Positions 57,236-64,000 of a DNA stretch of 64,000 nucleotides are shown piece after piece. The stretch's first letter is position 1. Each line of letters begins with the position of its first letter. The notes beneath the pieces were generated by a model that had not been told where the DNA came from, did no database searches, and saw only the letters and a list, made by a program, of their open reading frames with translations. Source of the DNA: Bremerella cremea (lineage in GTDB: Bacteria; Planctomycetota; Planctomycetia; Pirellulales; Pirellulaceae). The stretch lies in contig NZ_QPEX01000010.1 in the NCBI RefSeq assembly GCF_003335505.1, positions 744,001 to 808,000 of the forward strand, written 5' to 3'. Both the position numbers and the translations under genes were made by a program.

Positions 57236-58537
57236 CTAGTTGGTCGGGTACATCGAGAACGTACCGTTGGTCGCCGTGTTGAACAGCGGGCGATAGTAGC
57301 TCTTGCCGGCACTTGCCGCACTGCAAGCTCGTGGGTACCAGACCAAGTTGAACCCGACGTTCCATGTCTCGTCGACATAGGGCGTGGGTCGATTGTTGCT
57401 GTCTCTGGGAATCAAGTACAGGAAGTTGGTTTCGACGGCCAGGCACTGGGTAACGGGAATGTTCATATCCGCACTCAGCAAGCCCATCCGGTCTTCGGTC
57501 CAACCACCAGAAAACCGCATTTCTCCCCCACAAATATCGAGCGGGGTGCGATAAAAGAAGGCAAACATATTATTGGGTTGATAGTTTTGAGAGATCGTCA
57601 GCGGCGTGCTAGACCCTTGCGGTGTAATAAGCGCGTTGACGGTGCTCACGTGGTCCGAGGCGGTAAACCAGAAGCCAAATTCATTGCGGCTCTGAAATTT
57701 CCAACTCAATTCGCCACGGATTTGGCTGGAGGTCAGGCTGTAGTACCAGTCGTCGCTCATGTAGTCCAACACGACACCACCTTGCCAACCCCAATCGACG
57801 CGGCGGAACAGACCAGCGGTCATGAAGAACTGGTTACGAGATTTGTCTGTGAAACTGGCCTCGTGCATGTTCGTGCTGCTTCCGTTGATACCCAACTGGA
57901 AGCCGAGTCCGCTGCTTTTACCAAAGAACGGGGTGCCCCAGTTGATACCGTACAGAAAACCAAAGCTTCCGTCGACACCGCGGTTCAAAGGGCCTTTGAA
58001 GCCTTCCACGCCAGCCCGCACCGAGAGGTCTTCCAGCGATAAGCTAAAGCAGATCGGAACGCACCAAGTGTTGCAGCTGTCGCCACAAGTTTCGCACGAT
58101 TCGCAGCCACCACCTTGGCACGAAGTGCAGCCACCATCGACGTGCATTCCCTGTTCGTAAATACCTGCGGTGGCATGCCCAGGCATCATCACATCTCCTT
58201 CGATGATCGTGCCTTCGACAATTTCACCTTCCATGTACTGCTCGCCGGCGGCGTTGCTCAGCACAGAATAATCGACCGGCTGGACGTCGCCAGCTTGTAC
58301 CTTCGAGGCCACGTAGCTGGCCCGCGCAACCCGCTGCCGAGCAGCGTACACACGGTCCTGATTGTTCGAAAACAGACTCCGAATCGCTCTCTGGGGGGAT
58401 GGTGGTTGCGTGTAATCTTCAGAAACAACATGCGTCAGCTTCGCGGGTTCGCGAGGCTCAGCCGCGGTTGCGAGGTCCGCGAAAGAGCTAACGCACGAAG
58501 CAGTCAGCAGGACAAAGATCCAGGGGAAGACTCTCAT
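57236..58537 (-). CDS. exported beta-rich protein with Cys-rich segment (DUF6666-like)
   Basis: 433 residues with a signal peptide ending near LATAAEP. After a 90-residue linker comes a Cys-rich segment near residue 135 (GCTSCQGGGCESCETCGDSC), then a beta-rich part with alternating aromatic residues (GVVLDYMSDDWYYSL, ELSWKFQSRNEFGFWF) as expected of an outer-membrane barrel. Known to me as a planctomycete family (DUF6666-like), function unknown. The opposite-strand neighbour is another Cys-rich exported protein with which it shares a divergent promoter region. Confidence 0.65.
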   Translation of the reverse strand: MRVFPWIFVLLTASCVSSFADLATAAEPREPAKLTHVVSEDYTQPPSPQRAIRSLFSNNQDRVYAARQRVARASYVASKVQAGDVQPVDYSVLSNAAGEQYMEGEIVEGTIIEGDVMMPGHATAGIYEQGMHVDGGCTSCQGGGCESCETCGDSCNTWCVPICFSLSLEDLSVRAGVEGFKGPLNRGVDGSFGFLYGINWGTPFFGKSSGLGFQLGINGSSTNMHEASFTDKSRNQFFMTAGLFRRVDWGWQGGVVLDYMSDDWYYSLTSSQIRGELSWKFQSRNEFGFWFTASDHVSTVNALITPQGSSTPLTISQNYQPNNMFAFFYRTPLDICGGEMRFSGGWTEDRMGLLSADMNIPVTQCLAVETNFLYLIPRDSNNRPTPYVDETWNVGFNLVWYPRACSAASAGKSYYRPLFNTATNGTFSMYPTN

Positions 58538-58904
58538 GGCCTTACCTTCCTTCGAGAAATAAAAACACCGAGGGGGGGGACGGTCGGCAACCGCGCTAAA
58601 GCACGGTGTCCGGTATATTCATCGTCACCCGGACATCCAGCACTTTCGGAAAACTTGAAATAATCCGCAAAGTTTTCCCAGTCAGCCAGCCTCAGCCTCG
58701 CACGGCGGACTACAAACCTCCCATTCCCCCAAAATATACCGAAAATGGTATATTGGGTAACATGAATCACCCTTTCCGGTCGTTCTGATTGTTCTGTTTT
58801 TTTCTACGGTAACGTTTCGATAAGCATTTCTATCAGCGAAGACCTTTAAGTTTCGCTACGAGCCGTCCCCCGGACGAAACAACCAATCGAGAAGGATCTC
58901 AACC
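58538..58904. promoter_or_regulatory. divergent promoter region with GGTATATT elements
   Basis: 367 bp. GGTATATT occurs at 58612-58619 and at 58747-58754, the latter paired with its exact complement AATATACC at 58733-58740 (6-base spacer). A further TGTCCGG / CCGGACA pair lies at 58607-58613 and 58629-58635. These could be binding sites of a regulator controlling both flanking Cys-rich exported proteins. Confidence 0.4.
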
Positions 58905-59504
58905 ATGAAAATGCCTCTTTTGGCCGCCGCCATCGTGCTGGTTTCCAGTATTCAAGCTTTCGGCCAATCTTGTGGCTGTGACAGCCATCGCGTGATGCCG
59001 GCGCCTACCACTTCATGTGGTGGCTGCAATCAATGCTGCAACCGCTGCGAACGCCCTATACTAGAGCTGGTGGAAGGCATTGGCTTTACCTTGAAGAACA
59101 CTGCTTGCAAAATCAAGAACGGTGTGAACCGCTTGTTCCACCCAATTACTTACTGCGGTTGCAGCTCGTGTAGCGCACAAGCCGCTCCATCCTGCGGTTG
59201 TGGAGCCAGTTCGCATTCGGTCGGATCTTATGAAATGATGGAACCTGGCGTCGAATACATCGAGACGACTCCTTCGCAGGCGGTCCCATCGCACCCGCAA
59301 GTTCCGAGCATTCCTGGTCCGCCGACCACTCCGACTTCGCCTAAAGCAACCGAGCCATCCAAACTGCAGGCCCCCCGTAAATGGGAACCTGTTGGCAGCC
59401 GCCCCTCGACCAAGACCCAAGTTACCCGTAGTGGCCATAGCGTTCTTCGCCCAACGCCTCCTTCCACCACTCGCCCGGTAACTTACTACGCTCCTTCGAA
59501 ATAA
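58905..59504 (+). CDS. exported Cys-rich protein of unknown function
   Basis: 199 residues. Signal peptide (MKMPLLAAAIVLVSSIQAFG, cleavage near Gln21). The mature part has Cys pairs and triplets (CGCDSH, CGGCNQCCNRC, CGCSSCS, CGCG), followed by a Pro/Thr/Ser-rich tail ending in TTRPVTYYAPSK. The Cys groups might bind metal or form disulfides. GAGAAGGATC is the ribosome site. A strong terminator follows at 59562. No family recognised. Confidence 0.7.
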   Translation: MKMPLLAAAIVLVSSIQAFGQSCGCDSHRVMPAPTTSCGGCNQCCNRCERPILELVEGIGFTLKNTACKIKNGVNRLFHPITYCGCSSCSAQAAPSCGCGASSHSVGSYEMMEPGVEYIETTPSQAVPSHPQVPSIPGPPTTPTSPKATEPSKLQAPRKWEPVGSRPSTKTQVTRSGHSVLRPTPPSTTRPVTYYAPSK

Positions 59505-59527
59505 GCTCGCGAGAATTCATCGCCATC

Positions 59528-59545
59528 GTTGTTCCTCGGAACAAC
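59528..59545. other. short perfect palindrome behind the Cys-rich gene
   Basis: GTTGTTCC-TC-GGAACAAC, 8-bp arms with a two-base loop, 24 bp after the stop. The loop is too short for a stable hairpin, so it may be a protein site or part of the terminator region. Confidence 0.3.
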
Positions 59546-59561
59546 ACATGTCAATCCCAGG

Positions 59562-59595
59562 AAAAACTCCGGACACTAAGTGGCGGAGTTTTTTT
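59562..59595 (+). terminator. intrinsic terminator
   Basis: AAAAACTCCG / CGGAGTTTTT arms with a 12-base loop run into seven T. It ends the Cys-rich gene transcript. Confidence 0.85.
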
Positions 59596-59692
59596 ATGCG
59601 CGGTTACCGCTGCCGTGATAAACGCCGAGCAACTCCCGGCCGGGCAGCACTTGAGAAGGCAACGTATGCCAGCAATCGCTTGCTTGCTCGAA

Positions 59693-60838
59693 TTAGATCT
59701 GAGCAAGTACTTGCCCCAGGTCGGTCGTCAGATCCTCGGGATCTTCCAAGCCAACCGAGATGCGGATCAGTTCGTCCTTAATCCCATGGGCCAAGCGGGC
59801 TTCGCGATCGTAGCTGGCATGCGACATCGATGCTGGCTGTTCAATCAACGATTCGACTGCGCCCAAACTAACCGCCAATTGGAACAGCTTCGTTCCTTCG
59901 ACCACTGTCTTCGCAGCCGCGAAACCGCCAACTACCTCAAAGCTCATCATCGCCCCGAAACCGCCTTGCATCTGCCGGGCGGCGATATCGTGCCCAGGAT
60001 GGGTTGCCAAGCCGGGATACAGAACGCGGGTGACCTTGGGATGCGCGTTCAGGTATTTCGCCACGACCTCGGCCGATCGACATTGTTCCCGCACGCGCAG
60101 TTCTAACGTTTTGATCCCACGCGAAGCGAGAAAACTTTGAAACGGATCAAGCACAGCACCGGTGGCGTTTTGAATGAAGTACAAGCGATCGAACAGTTCC
60201 TTATCCTTCACCACCAACGCCCCTCCCAACACATCGCTGTGCCCGGCCAAGTACTTGGTGACCGAGTGCTGGACGATATCAACCCCCAACTCAAGCGGTC
60301 GCGTCAGCACAGGCGTGGCGAAGGTGCTATCCACACCCAGCAAAATACCGTGCTTTTTGGCAATCTCAGCACATGCCGCGAGATCGGTGATCGACATCAG
60401 CGGATTGCCGGGGCTTTCTACCCACATCAGCTTGGTGTTCGGACGAATGGCCTCTTCCAACTTTTCGAGGTCCGTCGAATCGGCCAACGTGACTTCTACG
60501 CCGTTCTTCTGCGTGATCTTGTGCAGCAGACGGTAAGTGCCACCATAGATATCGGTACCAGCAACTACATGGTCGCCAGCTTCCAACAGCATCGAAGCAC
60601 AATGTGTTGCCGCCATGCCGGAAGCAAACGCCAAAGCTCCGCAGCCCCCTTCTAGCTGGGCCAGGGTGGTTTCCAGGTTCTTCCGCGTCGGGTTGCCGCT
60701 GCGCGAGTAATCGAACTCGCCCCATTCCCCGGCCCCCGGTTGAACAAAGGTGGAAGCAACATGAATCGGCGGAACAACGGCCCCGGTTTGCGGGTCCTTC
60801 TTGTTACCGACATGAATAGCCTTGGTGCGAAACTTCAT
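59693..60838 (-). CDS. trans-sulfuration PLP enzyme (cystathionine gamma-lyase/synthase family)
   Basis: 381 residues. Cys/Met metabolism PLP-dependent family. The PLP Lys lies in HSVTKYLAGHSDVLGG (about residue 195). Other landmarks are YSRSGNPTRKNLE, FASGMAATHCA, IYGGTYRLL, and SLGAVESLIEQPASMSH. Whether it makes or breaks cystathionine is not decidable from motifs alone. GGAAAGGA lies upstream. It starts 14 bp after the stop of a second gene of the same family, so both are one operon. Confidence 0.9.
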   Translation of the reverse strand: MKFRTKAIHVGNKKDPQTGAVVPPIHVASTFVQPGAGEWGEFDYSRSGNPTRKNLETTLAQLEGGCGALAFASGMAATHCASMLLEAGDHVVAGTDIYGGTYRLLHKITQKNGVEVTLADSTDLEKLEEAIRPNTKLMWVESPGNPLMSITDLAACAEIAKKHGILLGVDSTFATPVLTRPLELGVDIVQHSVTKYLAGHSDVLGGALVVKDKELFDRLYFIQNATGAVLDPFQSFLASRGIKTLELRVREQCRSAEVVAKYLNAHPKVTRVLYPGLATHPGHDIAARQMQGGFGAMMSFEVVGGFAAAKTVVEGTKLFQLAVSLGAVESLIEQPASMSHASYDREARLAHGIKDELIRISVGLEDPEDLTTDLGQVLAQI

Positions 60839-60852
60839 AGCTGAATCCTTTC

Positions 60853-62052
60853 CTAGGCGTTGTCTAACGCTTGCTTCAAGTCGGCGATCAAATCGTCCGT
60901 GTCTTCAATGCCGCAGGCAATGCGGATCATGTTGTCGTAGATGCCGAACTTGGCTCGGTTCTCCGGCGTTTGCTGGTAGTAGCTCATCACCAGGGGCTGC
61001 TCGATCAACGATTCTACCCCACCCAAGCTGGGCGCGATCTTAAAAATCTTCGCCCCGTCGACCACGTTGGCCGTCTTCCGCCAGTCGGCATCCTTGACCA
61101 AAAAGGTGACCAGCCCGCCGTAACCACGCATCGTTTGCTGGGCGATTTCGTAATACGGGTGCGAAGGCAGCCCAGGGTAGTAAACCTTCTCGACCTTCGG
61201 GTGCGCTTCCAGAAATTGGGCAACCGCCAGGCCGTTCGCGTTGTGCCGTTCCATCCGCAGGCTGAATGTCTTCAGGCCGCGAAGCAGCAAGTAACAATTA
61301 TGCGGAGCATTGATGCCCCCCATCACGCCCCGCAGTTGGCGAACCGATTCGAGCTTCTCTTCGCTGCCGATGATGACACCAGCCAGCAAATCGTTATGAC
61401 CGGCCAGATACTTGGTGGCCGAGTGCAGCACATAATCGATTCCGTAATCGAGGGGACGCAAGTTGTACGGCGTGGCCAATGTCGCATCGATCAGCGTTTC
61501 GACCCCATGCTTCTTGCCTATTGCGGCAAACTTTTCCAGATCGATACAGCTCAGGTGGGGATTGGTCGGCGATTCGCTGATCAGCAGCTTCGTGTTCGGG
61601 CCGATCGCGTTTTCCATCGCTTCGTAGTCGCCGGTCTTCACCGTTTTGGTTTCAACCCCGAAACGAGCGAGATGTTTGCCACAGAACTCGCGGCTGCGAT
61701 GGTAACATTCGTCGAAGAAAACGACTTCGTCCCCCGAGCTAACCTTGGCCATCAGCAGCCCGACGAACGCGGCCATGCCACAGGAATAGAGAACGGCGGA
61801 TTCCCCTCCTTCGATGGCGGCCAGCTTCGCTTCGGCGGTCTTTTCGCCGGGGTTGCCATAACGGCCGTACTCTTCGCGAACCTGCTTCTCTTCGATATAG
61901 CGGATGACCGAATCGGTATCGTCGAAGGTATAAGTCGAAGCACAGAAGATCGGGTCGGTGATCGAATTACCAGGCTTCATCCGGGCTTCGCCACCTTGAA
62001 CGGCAGTCGTCGACAGGCCACGGTTTGCTTTTTGTTCAGGAGCCACTGACAT
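60853..62052 (-). CDS. second trans-sulfuration PLP enzyme
   Basis: 399 residues, same family as the following gene but clearly diverged. The PLP Lys is in HSATKYLAGHNDLLAGV. Differences are EEYGRYGNPGEKTAEAK in place of the usual YSRxxNPT segment, and the ending PLVMSYYQQTPENRAKFGIY. It may use another substrate, for example O-acetyl- or O-succinylhomoserine with a thiol. ATG at 62052 is chosen because the family begins there; a longer frame to 62358 has no support. Confidence 0.88.
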   Translation of the reverse strand: MSVAPEQKANRGLSTTAVQGGEARMKPGNSITDPIFCASTYTFDDTDSVIRYIEEKQVREEYGRYGNPGEKTAEAKLAAIEGGESAVLYSCGMAAFVGLLMAKVSSGDEVVFFDECYHRSREFCGKHLARFGVETKTVKTGDYEAMENAIGPNTKLLISESPTNPHLSCIDLEKFAAIGKKHGVETLIDATLATPYNLRPLDYGIDYVLHSATKYLAGHNDLLAGVIIGSEEKLESVRQLRGVMGGINAPHNCYLLLRGLKTFSLRMERHNANGLAVAQFLEAHPKVEKVYYPGLPSHPYYEIAQQTMRGYGGLVTFLVKDADWRKTANVVDGAKIFKIAPSLGGVESLIEQPLVMSYYQQTPENRAKFGIYDNMIRIACGIEDTDDLIADLKQALDNA

Positions 62053-62492
62053 GACGGGGGTCTCGCGTGAATGCGGGAACTTGGCAGATCGAAGAAGCCA
62101 GCGGGCCTCCAAGAACGCAACGGATCCCTTTGATTGAACAGGGCCGCAGCAAATGATCTGTGTCTTAAGAAATTGCCACCGGGAGAGCGACAACGGCACT
62201 TTAGCAGATACGGCTGCAAGCGGCCACAAATCCCTATTAAATCCAAGCTTCCAGTGTAACCGCCCTGATTCTGCCTCGCAACGGGCTAGGTTTTCTATTT
62301 TGTAAGCGGGCACATTGCACGCATTAACACTTGGCCTACGCCGTACGACACGCTCCATCGCTTGGTAAATTCCTTGACTCTCTGTTTACCCCCCCGTTAG
62401 TATTTCCGGTACTACGCTTCTGACTTTTTTGCTCGGACAGAGGACACCCAGCGTGTACCCCTTATCTTTTCAATCCCGGGAGCTTTTCTGAA
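62053..62492. other. divergent intergenic region, no gene seen
   Basis: 440 bp ahead of the trans-sulfuration operon and the secreted protein gene. No SAM riboswitch pattern known to me was recognised on the minus strand. An open minus-strand frame reaches 62358 but is unlikely to be coding. Promoters are expected here. Confidence 0.45.
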
Positions 62493-64000
62493 ATGCCCCA
62501 GTCCTTCTCCCTTTTCGTATGTCGCCTGTGGCTGGTTGCAGTTTTATTGTTGGCGAAGGGTGAACTGACCTGCCCGCAAAGCGCATCGGCTGCGGAAAAG
62601 AGTGCCAGGAATGTGACCATCAATCTGCGCGTGGTGGATGAAGGGGGCCAACCAATTGCTGACGCCCAAGCGGTTGTTGCGAAATGGACCAGTAACTTGG
62701 AGCCTATGGGCGATTACCAAGCAAGCGATAAAAACGGCCAAGCAGAGTTGGCGTTTCCTTATTCTGACAACTACTTCTATTTGATCATTCAAAGAGAATC
62801 GATGGCGCCGACATCGGTCTATTTGCACTTAGACCGAAAAACTACCTTCAAAGACATCGAAGTCACCCTGCGAACGGCAGCTCAAAGTTTCGTTACCTTA
62901 ACCGCAAACGGCCAGCCGGTGGTTGACGCCGAATTCTCTTCGCTTGAATTCACTGAAAACAACGGCGAGAGAGTCGTTTGGAGGAAAGAAATGGCTCGCG
63001 TCATGGGTATTCCCTGGCCGCAAAGTGATGCTACAGGCAAGCTCCCCTTTCCGCCGGTGCCGCAAGATGCAATCGTTGATTTCAAGGTGATTCACCCAAA
63101 ATACCAACAGATCCGCCAGGAAGGCATACGAGCACGCGCCGGAGCAATCGCCGCCATCGAACTTTTCCCGGGCGTTCCTGTAGTTGTCGACCTTCAAATG
63201 CCCAGCAAGCCAGAGACTCATCTGCCCAACGGCACACGCGTCTATGTTCAGATGCTCTCTCCGGAATCATCTCGTGGAACCGAGACGATTAGCCATCCTT
63301 TTTTGGTAAGCGATGGCAAGCTCACGTTTACCGCCAACCGGGTCTCTTATAACGTTTTGAAGATCACCACCGACAAATTTTTTGTCAGTCCGACCTTCTA
63401 TCACTTGGCAGACATTCCCAACCCGAAACTCGATCTGAGAAACGCGAGCGACTTATCACTTCAAGTCAATTTGCTCCCTAAGCTCAAAGCCCGTGGCCGG
63501 GTAGTTGGGCCGGACGGTAACGGCATCAAGGGAATTACGGTTTATGCGAACTTCCCCAATACAGATCCTTCCCAGAAAACCGCCAACTCCGCAAACGAAG
63601 AAGCTCCATTACCCGACCTTTCCCCAGGGACTTGGACTTCCGCTAGTTATGGCCAAACCGACGCAGAGGGATATTACGAACTGGAGGCCCCGGCAGGCCC
63701 GGTATGCGTGGAAGCCATTGGGCAAGGGCACTTTTCCGATCCCCATGCAATCCGTTTCGCCTGGTCTGGCAATCATTACGACGTGTTCCCCAACTACGTA
63801 ATGTATCGCATTCCTAAGATACGCGGAAAAGTGATCGACCAAGCTGGCAACCCCTGCCCTGGCATCCTCACTCGCATACGCCACGAGGGACGGGGCGATG
63901 CGGACCCCGTGGCATTTACCAATGAGAAAGGAGAATTCGAACTTAAGCTGTCACGAATCCCCTATTCCACGCAAGGGTCTCACTTGGAAACGAACCTAAG
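62493..64000 (+). CDS. secreted protein with carboxypeptidase-regulatory-like repeats (3' end cut)
   Basis: The frame is open to the window edge (about 502 codons seen). ATG at 62493 has GGGAG 10 bases upstream. The N-terminus is a signal sequence (FVCRLWLVAVLLLA). Repeats of about 90-130 residues recall carboxypeptidase-regulatory-like or SdrD B-like domains (NLRVVDEGGQPIADAQ, ARGRVVGPDGNGIKGITVYA, IRGKVIDQAGNPCPGI, EGYYELEAPAG), each with a variable loop and a Gly-rich turn. Planctomycetes have large families of these. The function is unknown. Confidence 0.8.
   Translation, partial: MPQSFSLFVCRLWLVAVLLLAKGELTCPQSASAAEKSARNVTINLRVVDEGGQPIADAQAVVAKWTSNLEPMGDYQASDKNGQAELAFPYSDNYFYLIIQRESMAPTSVYLHLDRKTTFKDIEVTLRTAAQSFVTLTANGQPVVDAEFSSLEFTENNGERVVWRKEMARVMGIPWPQSDATGKLPFPPVPQDAIVDFKVIHPKYQQIRQEGIRARAGAIAAIELFPGVPVVVDLQMPSKPETHLPNGTRVYVQMLSPESSRGTETISHPFLVSDGKLTFTANRVSYNVLKITTDKFFVSPTFYHLADIPNPKLDLRNASDLSLQVNLLPKLKARGRVVGPDGNGIKGITVYANFPNTDPSQKTANSANEEAPLPDLSPGTWTSASYGQTDAEGYYELEAPAGPVCVEAIGQGHFSDPHAIRFAWSGNHYDVFPNYVMYRIPKIRGKVIDQAGNPCPGILTRIRHEGRGDADPVAFTNEKGEFELKLSRIPYSTQGSHLETNL

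Noticed and set aside
58538..58904. CRISPR-like direct repeats
   Set aside because: The repeated 8-mers are too short and irregularly spaced for an array.
60871..62049. 392-residue open frame on the plus strand
   Set aside because: Opposite the trans-sulfuration gene with a clear PLP motif; no family features.
62053..62358. N-terminal extension of the second trans-sulfuration enzyme
   Set aside because: Residues before MSVAPEQ do not fit the family start and have no ribosome site.
62053..62492. SAM riboswitch ahead of the trans-sulfuration genes
   Set aside because: None of the conserved pieces of SAM-I or SAM-II that I know were seen on the minus strand.

Overview
The window looks like a chromosomal segment from a planctomycete, most likely a Pirellulaceae relative (Blastopirellula/Bremerella-like). 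This is inferred from gene content: DUF1080 and DUF6807 secreted proteins, a multi-haem cytochrome c with a PA14 domain beside a beta-propeller protein, many secreted Cys- or Gly-rich proteins, long Ala/Glu/Arg-rich disordered proteins, and type II secretion genes of unusual architecture. No rRNA, tRNA, CRISPR array, insertion sequence or phage gene was seen. Genes are dense and mostly bacterial housekeeping or lineage-specific.

Layout. 1-10.2 kb: the end of a type II secretion/type IV pilus-like operon (GspK partial, PilM/GspL-like, a GspM-GspC-like fusion, a very long secretin, a lipoprotein), then a convergent BON-domain secreted protein. 10.5-16.1 kb: a large secreted protein, DUF2461, a convergent pair of DUF1080 glycoside-processing protein and Gfo/Idh oxidoreductase, and a lone receiver-domain protein. 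16.8-22.4 kb: a stress-type operon PrkA kinase, YhbH/YeaH, a small unknown protein, SpoVR, and a second unknown protein. 22.7-28.0 kb: coproheme decarboxylase (HemQ/ChdC), membrane and secreted unknowns, PLP homeostasis protein (YggS) and YggU. 28.2-34.7 kb: RND efflux adaptor and pump, then two secreted/membrane proteins on the minus strand.

34.8-45.9 kb: information processing and envelope genes. These are greA (with a terminator-like hairpin in its leader), a zinc-ribbon coiled-coil protein, rpoD, dnaG, aat, a CinA-like protein, a cysteine-cluster protein, a MurB-like reductase with substituted catalytic positions, an FtsQ-like POTRA protein and csrA. 46.1-50.4 kb: a five-haem cytochrome c/PA14 protein followed by a beta-propeller protein. 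50.6-55.4 kb: an NtrC-like regulator and a hybrid histidine kinase in one operon, and a divergent HAMP-like membrane protein. 55.4-59.6 kb: a long disordered RGG-like protein and two divergent Cys-rich secreted proteins. 59.7-62.1 kb: two tandem trans-sulfuration PLP enzymes. 62.5 kb to the end: a secreted protein with carboxypeptidase-regulatory-like repeats, cut by the window edge.

Most notable: the GspM-GspC fusion with an inserted cadherin-like domain plus a secretin with many ring repeats; the PrkA-YhbH-SpoVR operon with two uncharacterised partners; the greA leader hairpin; the MurB-like/FtsQ-like pair in a lineage thought to divide without FtsZ; and the disordered protein carrying three spaced tryptophan motifs. 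All function calls come from reading the sequence and remembered family features; no database search was run.
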